Below are positions 42,560 through 50,899 of a DNA stretch of 64,000 bases, one piece after another. A model generated the notes under the pieces. That model saw only the letters and a list, made by a program, of their open reading frames with translations. It did no database searches and was not told where the DNA came from. The number at the start of each line of letters is the position of its first letter. The stretch's first letter is position 1. The stretch lies in the NCBI RefSeq assembly GCF_009765355.1, contig NZ_VTHK01000006.1, positions 1-64,000 of the forward strand, read 5' to 3'. This DNA is from Amycolatopsis anabasis (GTDB lineage: Bacteria > Actinomycetota > Actinomycetes > Mycobacteriales > Pseudonocardiaceae). The translations under genes and the position numbers were made by a program.

Positions 42560-43987
42560 TTACCGCTTCACGCAGGTGTAGGCGCCGTAGACGGACCTGG
42601 TGAACTCGGCCTGGACGATCTCGAACCCGGCCGCCGCCAGCATCGGTTCCAGCAGCCACCGGAACGTGCTGAACTCCGTGCGCAGGTGCTCGGCGAAGTC
42701 GTCCCGGGTGTACCCGCGCGCGGGATCCTCGGCCGCGCCCGCGAACCAGGTCTCGACGACCTGATCGGCCTCGCCCGGCTGAAAATCGAAGATCAGGTCG
42801 TGCAGGCGCAGCACCCCGCCCGGCCGCAGGATCCCGCCGATGCGTTCCAGCGCGAGCGCCTTCCAGAAGTCCGGCAGCTGGTGCAGCGCGTTGCGGGTGT
42901 AGACCGCGTCCGCGGGCGGTCCCTCGTGCGCGTAGCTGAGGAAACCCGCGCGCACGCATTCCACGTTGGCGAGCCCGGCGTCGGCCACCCGTTCCTCCAG
43001 GTAGCGCAGCATCGCCGGGGACACGTCGACCGCGACCACTCGCCGGAACCGGGACGCGGCGGCCAGGGCGAACCGCCCGGTCCCGGCGCCCAGGTCCACC
43101 ACCGTGGACTCGGCGTTCAGCCCGGATCCGGTGAGCACGTCCAGGTCCCCGGTGGGGTCGGGATAGCCCTGCTTGGCCTCGAACCCGGCGACGAACGCCG
43201 GGTCCAGGTGCTCGGGGCCGGCGTACGCGAGTTCGTCGACCATCCACGACTTGATCATGGTGGGATTCTCACCCGAACTCCCGGTCCGGGGCGAATCGTT
43301 TTCCTTCGAGCGGAGCCGTTCCTGCCGCCGGGCCAGTTCGCGCAGCCGCGGCGGGATGGGGTCCCGCCCGGTGCGCAGCCGCTCGCGGACGTCCCGGGCC
43401 GTGCCGAGGGCGACCCCGGCGGCGCCCGCGATCGTCCGCAGGGAGGCGCGCGGATTCTCCTTGAGCAGCTTGATGGCCCGCCGGCGACCGGCCAGCGCGT
43501 TCATCGGGCGGGTCCGCCCGTCTTCGAGGAGCCGCTCCCGCGGCGTGGCGGAGACCCCGATCTGCTTCCGCATCGACGCCACGACCCGGCGCGAAAGCCC
43601 GGTGACCGCGGCGATCACCTGATCGGACCGGTGCGGCTGGGATTCGAGGATGCGGGCCGCCGCGGTGGCCCGGTCGATCGGCGAGAGGCTCAGGCCCTGG
43701 GTGGCGTTCAGTTGGACGGAGAGCAGGAACGCGTCGGCGTCCGAACCGTCGAAGAAGCGGACCGCGATCTCGGTGTCGCCGCGCAGCACGGCCGCCCGCA
43801 CGCGATGCCTGCCGTCGATGACCCGCATGGTGGTCCGGTGCACGACGATCGGCGGCAGCGGGGTCTCCAGCGCGGCGAGGGCGCGCACGTGCTCCAGGTC
43901 CTCACCGCCCACCCGCGGTGAATCCCCGGGCCGCAGCGCGCTGACCGGCACCATCGTCTCCGCGAAGGACTCCAGCGCGCCGGTCAT
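42560..43987 (-). CDS. StrR-type ParB-like regulator fused to SAM methyltransferase
   Basis: A single 475-aa frame joins two parts. Residues 1-245 form a StrR-like regulator with a ParB-type N-terminus (ETMVPVSALRPGDSPRV, VIDGRHRVRAAVLRG) and helix-turn-helix region; relatives control aminoglycoside and glycopeptide clusters. Residues from about 244 form a class I methyltransferase (VVDLGAGTGRFALAAA, then DAVYTRNALHQLPDFWKALAL). An ATG at 43258 at the junction (MIKSW) could start the methyltransferase alone, but there is no stop codon between the parts. ATG 43987 is taken as the start. Homologues of each half are normally separate proteins. Confidence 0.75.
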   Translation of the reverse strand: MTGALESFAETMVPVSALRPGDSPRVGGEDLEHVRALAALETPLPPIVVHRTTMRVIDGRHRVRAAVLRGDTEIAVRFFDGSDADAFLLSVQLNATQGLSLSPIDRATAAARILESQPHRSDQVIAAVTGLSRRVVASMRKQIGVSATPRERLLEDGRTRPMNALAGRRRAIKLLKENPRASLRTIAGAAGVALGTARDVRERLRTGRDPIPPRLRELARRQERLRSKENDSPRTGSSGENPTMIKSWMVDELAYAGPEHLDPAFVAGFEAKQGYPDPTGDLDVLTGSGLNAESTVVDLGAGTGRFALAAASRFRRVVAVDVSPAMLRYLEERVADAGLANVECVRAGFLSYAHEGPPADAVYTRNALHQLPDFWKALALERIGGILRPGGVLRLHDLIFDFQPGEADQVVETWFAGAAEDPARGYTRDDFAEHLRTEFSTFRWLLEPMLAAAGFEIVQAEFTRSVYGAYTCVKR

Positions 43988-44462
43988 GCGGGAATGCGGA
44001 CCCTGCACGCGATCCTCACCCGGGGCTGGGGTTTCCCAGGAAAGGCACGCCCAGTGCGTGCAGGGTGACCTGGCCGGGCCCTGCACTGGGCACGCGCGGC
44101 GCGGCCAAGACCAAGCGGAGCCACCGGTCCGGGCGGGAGGGCGGCGGGCCCGTGCTTCCCCCGCCCGCCGCCTCCCCGCGGCGCGTCAGGAACCACCGGC
44201 GTACCGGGCCCCACCCTCGCCGTCGACGGCTGGGCCCGCCGGCCGCCACGGATCGGCCCGGTCGAGCGACTCGACATCGATCTCCCCTCATCGCCACCGA
44301 ATCCCGTGGCTTCCGAGTCCGTTTCCGGACTCTCCTGATCGCTGTCCGTAGCGTGCCACCGGATTCGCCGCACCGGCATCGCGTTTCCCGCATACCACGG
44401 ACAAAAGTCCAGTTCAGCGGGGTCGAGTCAGTTTTCCGGTCCGGAAATCCGGACTACGCCGA
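43988..44462. promoter_or_regulatory. Intergenic region with long dyad upstream of StrR-like gene
   Basis: This 475-base gap lies between the stop of the WhiB gene and the start of the fusion gene. A compound dyad, GCCCAG..TGCAGGG at 44049-44065 with CCCTGCACTGGGC at 44079-44091, sits about 60 nt upstream of the start and could be the autoregulatory site. It does not match the known StrR consensus. No gene is seen in the rest. Confidence 0.55.
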
Positions 44463-44723
44463 TCAGGCGGCGCGGGACGGGCGCGGCGCGCGGGACAGCT
44501 TCCGGCGCTCCCGCTCGGTGGTGCCGCCGAAGATCCCGTGGTCGAGTGCGTTGTCGAGCGCGTAGTTCAGGCACTGCGCGCGGACCGGGCACCGGGCGCA
44601 GACGGCCTTCGCCTCGGCCACCTGCCGGGCGCCCGGACCGATGTCGGATACCGGGAAGAACAGTTCGGGATCCTCGTCCTGGCAGGCGGCACGGTGCCGC
44701 CAGTCAGTCACGTCGTACTCCAT
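44463..44723 (-). CDS. WhiB-family Fe-S regulator
   Basis: The 86-aa Wbl protein has the four cluster cysteines (AACQDEDPELFFP, then AVCARCPVRAQCLNYAL), the GIFGG turn and a basic tail (TTERERRKLSRAPRPSR). It binds a redox- or NO-sensitive Fe4S4 cluster and modulates a sigma factor. It resembles WblE/WhiB1-type members in length. It stands alone. Confidence 0.92.
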   Translation of the reverse strand: MEYDVTDWRHRAACQDEDPELFFPVSDIGPGARQVAEAKAVCARCPVRAQCLNYALDNALDHGIFGGTTERERRKLSRAPRPSRAA

Positions 44724-45095
44724 GGTGCCGCCTCCTTCAGGGCGTGTTCGGTCACGAGGTCTTTGCGAACAAACGATCAAATTTCTGGCATTCCCGTACG
44801 CGGCGCGGATTACACGTCGAACCGGTGCCGCACGCCCGTGCTCCGGCGGAAGAGCCGACCGGTATCGGGCGGGTTCGGGCCAGCGGGAGGTTCAACGCGC
44901 GGTAGCCGGGCTTTGTTCCGCAGCGTGAGATTACCGGTCACACAGCGCGCAGGCGACCGGATTTCCCCCGGTCACCGGCGGTATTCGGCGCGGCTACGAG
45001 CGGCGCGCGCGAAAGGTTGCGTCCCTTCGCTCGCAACTTCCCCACCGGATCGGCCGTACCTCCCGCCACAGATCCACGAAAGCCGGAGGAATCGA
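44724..45095. other. Divergent intergenic region, WhiB / L,D-transpeptidase
   Basis: These 370 bases hold both promoters. I see AT-richer DNA near 44760-44800, as expected for the WhiB promoter, and GGAGGA at 45084-45089 ahead of the transpeptidase. No further structure was recognised. Confidence 0.45.
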
Positions 45096-45596
45096 ATGCG
45101 CAGGACCAGGATGGCGCCGGGGCTGGTGCTCGGCGCGCTCACCGTGCTCACCGCTTGTTCGGCGCCGGACGTCGCCGCGCCGCATCCGCCGGTCGGCGCG
45201 GCGGCCCTGCCCGCGGCCACCAGCACCACCACTCCCCCGCCGCCCGCGACACCGTGCGCGGCCGGGGTGGACGCGTGCGTCAGCCTGTCCGCGCGGCAGG
45301 CGTGGCTGCTGCGCGACGGCGCGGTCCGGTTCGGCCCGGTGCCGATCATGCCGGGCAAACCCAGCGGGCCGACCCCGACCGGGACGTTCCGCGTCCAGTG
45401 GAAGGACCGGGACCACCACAGCAAGGAGTTCGACGCGCCGATGCCGGATTCGGTGTTCTTCGCGCCCGGCGGAATCGCCTTCCACGCCGGGAGCCTGCAG
45501 ACCCCGTCGAACGGCTGCATCCACCTCGCCGACGCGGACGCCCGGCGCTTCTTCGACGAGCTCGCGGTCGGCGCGGTGGTGCAGGTGGTGCCGTGA
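45096..45596 (+). CDS. L,D-transpeptidase (YkuD) lipoprotein
   Basis: The 166-aa protein has a lipobox (LTACSAP, Cys about 21), a Pro/Thr-rich linker and a compact YkuD domain with HAGSLQTPSNGCIHL, which holds the catalytic His-x(14)-Cys pair (S-x-G-C-I-H/R). It would make 3-3 peptidoglycan cross-links or attach proteins at the outer membrane face. ATG 45096 has a consensus ribosome site. It ends in the hairpin at 45638. Confidence 0.88.
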   Translation: MRRTRMAPGLVLGALTVLTACSAPDVAAPHPPVGAAALPAATSTTTPPPPATPCAAGVDACVSLSARQAWLLRDGAVRFGPVPIMPGKPSGPTPTGTFRVQWKDRDHHSKEFDAPMPDSVFFAPGGIAFHAGSLQTPSNGCIHLADADARRFFDELAVGAVVQVVP

Positions 45597-45637
45597 AGAA
45601 CCCGGGGAGCCGCAGCCAGCGGGTCCCCGGGTGGGGT

Positions 45638-45689
45638 GGGGTCGTGAGTGTTTGGTCCGGTTCTAACCGGCCGGAACACTCACGACCCC
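45638..45689. terminator. GTGAGTG-family hairpin terminator
   Basis: GGGGTCGTGAGTG (45638-45650) pairs with CACTCACGACCCC (45677-45689), with CCGG pairing inside. It is the terminator of the L,D-transpeptidase gene and the left edge of the larger repeat. Confidence 0.85.
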
Positions 45690-45963
45690 CAGTACTTGGT
45701 TCCCATACAAGAGACGGTGACCGGTCCGGGCGTGCGGGCGCCGCCTTGCTGCCACCCCGATGCCGTCGCACGTTGTCGGCAACGGGGGACTCGCACGTCC
45801 GAAACGGGGGACACGCGCCAGCGGGGTCCCCGCCCGCGGCGAGTCCCTCGTTCTGGTCGCGTGTGTTCCCCGTTCCGGTAGCCCGAGTTCCCCGTTCCGG
45901 TACCCGGAGGACACCACTGTGGCTTTCGGGGCGTTGAAGGTACCGAACGCCGCATTGGGTACC
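45677..45963. repeat. Dispersed intergenic repeat, right copy
   Basis: The stretch is collinear with 10-362 apart from a block of roughly 60 bases missing here and a short duplication of the CCCCGTTCCGGTA unit near 45880-45905. No transposase or ORF lies inside. The degenerate hairpin arm CACTCACGACGAG at 46077-46089, touching the end of the ABC permease gene, suggests a further decayed copy of the edge. Confidence 0.8.
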
Positions 45964-46082
45964 TCCGACCACCACCACCCGCCCGGTTTCACACTTTGCC
46001 GGCCAAGCGCGGCTCATCGAACGGAAACACCAGATCACAAGCAGGTGACCAAATGAGAGTCCACTCTAACCGCCCAAAACAC

Positions 46083-46937
46083 TCACGACGAGATGTCGCG
46101 GCGGCGCAGCGTCACCAGTGACACGGCCGCGAAGGCCAGCAGGTACGCCACCAGGATCACCACGGCCTGCGTCCCGCCGGAGAGGAAGTTGATCCCCGGT
46201 GGGGGCGCGCCGAGATCGGTGCCCCGCACGATCGCGCCCACCACGCTGCCCGCGTCCGCGGCGGGGAGCACCTTGCGAACCGGTTCCAGCCAGGAGACCT
46301 GGCCGCCGAGGACGTTGGTGATCAGGTTCTCCACGCCCATGATCCACACCAGGCCCAGCCCGATCGGCAGCGCCACGGTCCGGAAGAGGTAGCCCAGGGC
46401 CGCGCCGCAGAACGCCCACATGGTCAGCACCAGCCAGCCGCCGCCGATCCCGGTCAGCAGGGCCGCGACGTCCGGCCAGCGCGCGGGGTGCCCGGTCGTG
46501 ACCGCGACCAGTCCGCTGCAGACCGCGCCCGCGGCGAAGGCGGCCACGACCGCGATGAGCGTGCCGATCGCGACGCCGGCGAGCTTGGCGGTGCCGATCT
46601 GGGCGCGCGAGCGCAGCTGGGTGGCCCGCGTTTTGACGGTGTCCCAGGCGTAATCGCTGCCCGCGACCAGCACGCCGAAGATCAGCGCGAGCGCGCCGCC
46701 GAACAGCGGCATCCCGCCGAGGGTGTTGGGCACCAGCTGATCCGGCAGCGCCGCGGCGAGGTAGGCCTCGGGCGTCGCGAATCCGTTGCCGGGTGAACCC
46801 CGGCCGGAGAGGTAGCCGGTGATCGGCAGCAGGTAGGCGAAGGTCAGGCTCAGCGCGAGCTCGGCCGCCAGCAGCACCCAGACCGCGGGTCGCTTGCGCA
46901 GCACCAGAAGCTCCGCGCGGATCTCAGCGCTGATCAT
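46083..46937 (-). CDS. ABC transporter permease (ABC-2 type)
   Basis: The 284-aa membrane protein has about six hydrophobic segments and a large first loop, like ABC-2 permeases of the NatB/BcrB kind. It overlaps the ATPase gene by 14 nt, so the two form one exporter, perhaps for a lipid, peptide or drug. No substrate clue is visible. Confidence 0.85.
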   Translation of the reverse strand: MISAEIRAELLVLRKRPAVWVLLAAELALSLTFAYLLPITGYLSGRGSPGNGFATPEAYLAAALPDQLVPNTLGGMPLFGGALALIFGVLVAGSDYAWDTVKTRATQLRSRAQIGTAKLAGVAIGTLIAVVAAFAAGAVCSGLVAVTTGHPARWPDVAALLTGIGGGWLVLTMWAFCGAALGYLFRTVALPIGLGLVWIMGVENLITNVLGGQVSWLEPVRKVLPAADAGSVVGAIVRGTDLGAPPPGINFLSGGTQAVVILVAYLLAFAAVSLVTLRRRDISS

Positions 46938-47865
46938 GGTCGTCCCCTTCGTTCGTCAGGGTCAGGAACACTTCTTCGAGGCTGCTTTCCCGGCGCCGGA
47001 CGCCGAAGACGTCGATGTCGTGCCCGGTGAGCAGGGCGACGAGTCCGGGGATCTCGTGGTCTTCGATCTCGGCTTCGAGTCGTCCGGCGGTCGCCTTCAC
47101 CCGCTCCCCCAGCGGTTCCGCGGCGAGCGCGAGCGCGCGGCCGACCGGTTCGGCGTGCACGACCACCACGCCCCGACCGCGCAGTTCGCCGACCGTGCCT
47201 TCCCGGACGATCCGCCCGCGGGCCAGCACCGCGACCCGGTCGCAGACCTCCTCGACCTCGGCCAGCAGGTGGCTGGACAGCAGCACCGTGTGCCCGTCCT
47301 CGCCCAGGCGGCGCACGAGGTCCCGCATGTCCAGCACGCCCTGCGGATCCAGGCCGTTGGTCGGCTCGTCGAGCACGAGCAGATCCGGGTTCTTGAGCAG
47401 GCTCGCCGCCACCCCGAGACGTTGCTTCATGCCCAGCGAGTACTCCCGCGTCCTGTCCCGCGCGCGGGCGGACAGGCCCACCCGGTCGAGCACCTCGTCG
47501 ACCTTGGCCACCGGCGCCCCGGCCTGGCGGGCGAGCACGCGCAGGTTGTCCCGGCCGGACAGGTAGGGGTACATCCCGGGGCCCTCGATCAGCGCGCCGA
47601 CGCGGGCCAGCGTGCGCGGGGGCGGTTCGCCGAAGACGGCGACCTTCCCCGTGGTCGGGCGGACCAGCCCGAGCAGCATCCGCAGCAGCGTGGTCTTGCC
47701 CGCGCCGTTCGGCCCCAGCAGACCGAACACCTGGCCGCCGGTGACCCGCAGGCTGACCCCGTCCACCGCGGCGCGCGTCCCGTACCGCTTGGTGACCGCC
47801 TCGGTGCTCACCGGGTCGTCCGCCGCCCTCCGGGGCTGGACGATTTCACTCAGCTCTATTCCCAT
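46924..47865 (-). CDS. ABC transporter ATP-binding protein
   Basis: The 313-aa ATPase has Walker A LLGPNGAGKTTLLR (about 50), the signature YSLGMKQRLGVA, Walker B LLVLDEPTNGLDPQG and the SSHLLAEVEEVCD switch histidine. It belongs to the drug/bacitracin-type exporters (DrrA/BcrA-like) and pairs with the permease downstream. Confidence 0.92.
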   Translation of the reverse strand: MGIELSEIVQPRRAADDPVSTEAVTKRYGTRAAVDGVSLRVTGGQVFGLLGPNGAGKTTLLRMLLGLVRPTTGKVAVFGEPPPRTLARVGALIEGPGMYPYLSGRDNLRVLARQAGAPVAKVDEVLDRVGLSARARDRTREYSLGMKQRLGVAASLLKNPDLLVLDEPTNGLDPQGVLDMRDLVRRLGEDGHTVLLSSHLLAEVEEVCDRVAVLARGRIVREGTVGELRGRGVVVVHAEPVGRALALAAEPLGERVKATAGRLEAEIEDHEIPGLVALLTGHDIDVFGVRRRESSLEEVFLTLTNEGDDHDQR

Positions 47866-48012
47866 GCCCGCCAGCGTGGCGGGCGGGCGGCCGTCTCCGC
47901 GCCGGAGCAGCGGCGGCTTTCGCGGTACGCCGCGCTCGGTACTCGCGCTGCGCGCCTACGCGTGCCGACGTAGGCCGCACCCCGGCTCACCTGCGAGTTT
48001 GGCAACCTCCGC

Positions 48013-48037
48013 GAACTGTGTCTAGAGTACACAGTTC
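48013..48037. promoter_or_regulatory. Perfect operator dyad before flavin monooxygenase
   Basis: GAACTGTGT and its exact complement ACACAGTTC flank CTAGAGT. It lies 26 nt before the monooxygenase start and likely overlaps the promoter. The TGTGT/ACACA core also appears in the dyad near the TetR gene start at 49975. Confidence 0.65.
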
Positions 48038-48062
48038 ATTGAGGCGGAGGAGCCAACGAGTC

Positions 48063-49247
48063 ATGAAGAACCTGAAGGTCCTGATCTCCGGCGCCGGAAT
48101 CGCCGGCCCGGCCCTCGCGTACTGGCTGCACCGGTACGGCTGCACGCCGACCGTGGTGGACATCGCTCCCGCGCCGCGGGGCGGCGTCTTCGCGGTCGAC
48201 TTCCGCAGCGCGGCCCATCTCACCGTGCTGGAACGAATGGGCATCCTCGACGAACTGCGCGACCTGCAGACCGGGGGCAGCCCGATGAGCTTCGTCGACG
48301 AAACCGGCGCCGAACTGTTCCGGTTGCCGGGCGAACTCGCGGGCGGCGATCTGGAAATCCTCCGCGCGGATCTGGCCCGGGTCGTCTTCGAACGGACCCG
48401 GGAGACCACCGAATATCTTTGGGGCGAAACGATCACCGCGCTGACCGAGACGTCCGGCGGGGTCGAGGTGACGTTCCGCGGCGGCAGCACGCGGACCTTC
48501 GACCTCGTGGTCGGCGCGGACGGGATGCATTCGAACGTCCGCCGCCTGGCCTTCGGTCCCGAATCGGATTTCCGCACCTTCCTCGGCTACTACTTCGCCT
48601 CCTGGAAGTTCCCCAACTACGGCGATTTCGGCCAGACGGCCGTGCTGTACAACGTGCCGGGCCGGGCCGCGGCGGTGTCGAGCCAGCCGCACGACCCGGG
48701 GTACGCGGGCACCCTGTTCGTGTTCGCCTCCGCGGAACTCACCTACGACCGGCACGATGTGGTGCGGCAGAAGGAAATCCTGGCCGAGGTGTACGCGAAC
48801 ATGGGCTGGGAGGTGCCGAATCTGATCGCGCGCCTGCACCAGGCCGAGGACCTCTACTTCGATTCGATCAGCCGGATCGACGTGGACGACTGGTCGCGCG
48901 GCCGGGTGGTGCTGCTCGGCGACGCCGGGTACGGCGCGACCGTGGGCGGGATGGGGGTCGGCACGGCGGTCGTGGGCGCCTATGTGCTGGCGGGCGAACT
49001 GCTGCGCGCCGACGGCGAGCACCGCGCCGCGTTCGCGCGGTATCAGGCGCTGCTTCGCGACTACGTCCGGGAATGCCAGCGGGGCGGCGAGGGAACCGGC
49101 CTGTTCCTCGCGCCGAAGACCGCGGAGAACCTGGCGGCCCGCAACGGGCTCATGGCGACCCAGGCGGCGTCGGCCGAACAGGTGGAAACCGCGGCGGAGC
49201 GCGCCGCCGACATCGTGCTGCCCGACTACCCGGCCGAATCGAGCTAG
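48063..49247 (+). CDS. FAD-dependent monooxygenase
   Basis: The 394-aa PHBH-type flavoprotein has VLISGAGIAGPALAYWL at the start, GADGMHSNVRRLAFG and RVVLLGDAGYGATVGGMGVGTAVVGAYVLAGEL. The usual GDAAH is GDAGY, as in some polyketide/tetracycline-type oxygenases. It converges on its likely repressor, with overlapping stop codons (CTAG). It may detoxify an aromatic compound or antibiotic. Confidence 0.88.
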   Translation: MKNLKVLISGAGIAGPALAYWLHRYGCTPTVVDIAPAPRGGVFAVDFRSAAHLTVLERMGILDELRDLQTGGSPMSFVDETGAELFRLPGELAGGDLEILRADLARVVFERTRETTEYLWGETITALTETSGGVEVTFRGGSTRTFDLVVGADGMHSNVRRLAFGPESDFRTFLGYYFASWKFPNYGDFGQTAVLYNVPGRAAAVSSQPHDPGYAGTLFVFASAELTYDRHDVVRQKEILAEVYANMGWEVPNLIARLHQAEDLYFDSISRIDVDDWSRGRVVLLGDAGYGATVGGMGVGTAVVGAYVLAGELLRADGEHRAAFARYQALLRDYVRECQRGGEGTGLFLAPKTAENLAARNGLMATQAASAEQVETAAERAADIVLPDYPAESS

Positions 49248-49969
49248 GCGCCCGCTCGCCGGGCGAGATGCAGCTCGAGCCCGTCGAGGATGCGGTCCAG
49301 GCCGAAGTCGAGTGCGTTGTCCCGTGCGGTTTCCGGTTCGGCCGCGACCGCGGCGCGGAGGGCGGGATACCGGTCGCCGTGCGCCCGGAGCAGTTCGGTC
49401 AGCATCGCCGCGAGTTCCCGTTCGGGTTTCCGGGCGCCGGTGGCGGTCACCACCTGCTGGGCGACGGTGCGCACGTGCCCGCTGACCACGAACACGGCGT
49501 CCATCTGTTCGGGGCCGGTCAAACCGGTGCCGCCGAGCGCGTCCACCCCGCGTTCGGTCCAGCCGAGTTCGTTCGGCCCGGGCGCGCGGACCCCGGTCAT
49601 CGCCCCGAGCAGCCAGCGGTGGTGTCGCAGCGTCGCCCACATCCGATGCGCCCACTCGCGCAACTTCTCCCGCCAGCCGGACAGGGCGGACAGGTCGGGC
49701 GGCTCGCCCAGCGCGCGGTCGATCATCAGGGCGACCAGTTCGGCGCGGCCCGGGACGTACCGGTACAGGGACATCTTGGTGAATCCGAGGGAGCCGGCGA
49801 CCTTCTGCATGGTCACCGCCGCGAGCCCTTCCGCGTCGGCGATCTCGATCGCCGCGTCGGTGATGCGTTCCAGGCTCATCGCGGGTTTGGGGCCGCTGCG
49901 GGGGACCGGGCGGCGCCCCCACATCACCATGACCCCGCTCGCCTGGTCCCCGAACACCTCGTCGTCCAT
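49244..49969 (-). CDS. TetR-family regulator (TetR_C type)
   Basis: The 241-aa repressor has an internal helix-turn-helix (about 40-85, AAVTMQKVAGSLGFTKMSLYRYVPGRAELVALM) and a TetR_C-type ligand domain. Its stop overlaps that of the monooxygenase gene. ATG 49969 sits 5 nt from a GTGTGT/ACACAC dyad, suggesting autoregulation. Confidence 0.87.
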   Translation of the reverse strand: MDDEVFGDQASGVMVMWGRRPVPRSGPKPAMSLERITDAAIEIADAEGLAAVTMQKVAGSLGFTKMSLYRYVPGRAELVALMIDRALGEPPDLSALSGWREKLREWAHRMWATLRHHRWLLGAMTGVRAPGPNELGWTERGVDALGGTGLTGPEQMDAVFVVSGHVRTVAQQVVTATGARKPERELAAMLTELLRAHGDRYPALRAAVAAEPETARDNALDFGLDRILDGLELHLARRAGA

Positions 49970-49974
49970 GGTCC

Positions 49975-49989
49975 GTGTGTAGCACACAC
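49975..49989. promoter_or_regulatory. Dyad at the TetR gene start
   Basis: GTGTGT and ACACAC flank AGC; ACTGTGT follows directly (49988-49994). It shares the TGTGT/ACACA core with the perfect dyad at 48013-48037, so one regulator may bind both. Confidence 0.5.
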
Positions 49990-50025
49990 TGTGTCTCCCG
50001 GACGCAGTGCCGCGGCCCGGATCGG

Positions 50026-50820
50026 TTACGGCACGATCGAATCGACGTAACCGCCGTCGACGCGGACCGCCGCGCCGGTGGTGGCCGAGGCCAGGGGCGA
50101 GCTGAGGTAGGTGACCAGGTTGGCGATCTCCGCGGGCTCGATGAGGCGTTGCAGCAGCGACTGCGGCCGGTGCTCGCGCATGAACGCGCGCTGCGCCTCC
50201 TCCCACGGCAGGTCCGCGTCCACCAGCTGGTAGACGAAGTCCTCGACCCCGGCGGTGTGCGTGGGCCCGGCGATGACCGAGTTCACGGTCACCCCGGTGC
50301 CGGCCGCTTCCTTGGCGAAACCCCGGGAAACGGCCAGCAGCGCGGTCTTCGACATGCCGTAGTGGATCATCTCGGCCGGGGTCACGATCGCCGAATCGCT
50401 GGCGATGTACTGGATCCGGCCCCAGCCGCGGTCGACCATCCCGGGCAGGTAGGCGCGGGTCAGGCGCACCGCGGAGAGCACGTTGACCTCGAAGTAGCGC
50501 CGCCATTCGTCATCGGTGATCTCCAGCGCCGGCTGGGCGCCGAAGATGCCGAGGTTGTTGACCAGGATGTCGGCTCGCGGCACGAGTTCGGCGACCCGGG
50601 CCGCGCCCTCGTCCGTCGAGACGTCGGCGGCGGCCGGGATCACCTGCGCGCCGTCGACTTCGCCGCGCAGGCGTTCGGCCGCCGTCGCCACGGTTTCCGG
50701 TGACCGCCCGTTGATCGCCACCCGCGCCCCGGCGCGCGCGAGCGCGGTCGCGATCGCCGCGCCGATGCCCTGGGTGGATCCGGTGACCAGCGCGGTCTTC
50801 CCGGTGAGGTCCAACTGCAT
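50026..50820 (-). CDS. Short-chain dehydrogenase/reductase
   Basis: The 264-aa classical SDR has TGSTQGIG (14-21), NNLGIFGAQ, the catalytic serine in YIASDSAI and Y-x3-K in HYGMSKTALL. The NGRSPET segment suggests NADP(H). The substrate is unknown. The promoter side (50821-50880) is AT-rich and holds no other gene. Confidence 0.88.
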   Translation of the reverse strand: MQLDLTGKTALVTGSTQGIGAAIATALARAGARVAINGRSPETVATAAERLRGEVDGAQVIPAAADVSTDEGAARVAELVPRADILVNNLGIFGAQPALEITDDEWRRYFEVNVLSAVRLTRAYLPGMVDRGWGRIQYIASDSAIVTPAEMIHYGMSKTALLAVSRGFAKEAAGTGVTVNSVIAGPTHTAGVEDFVYQLVDADLPWEEAQRAFMREHRPQSLLQRLIEPAEIANLVTYLSSPLASATTGAAVRVDGGYVDSIVP

Positions 50821-50899
50821 CGATCCGTCCCTCTATTAGTTGCATACGCCTGTTATTGCAGACGATGGTTACCATACCACGCAACCGTGCCTCGGCGGC

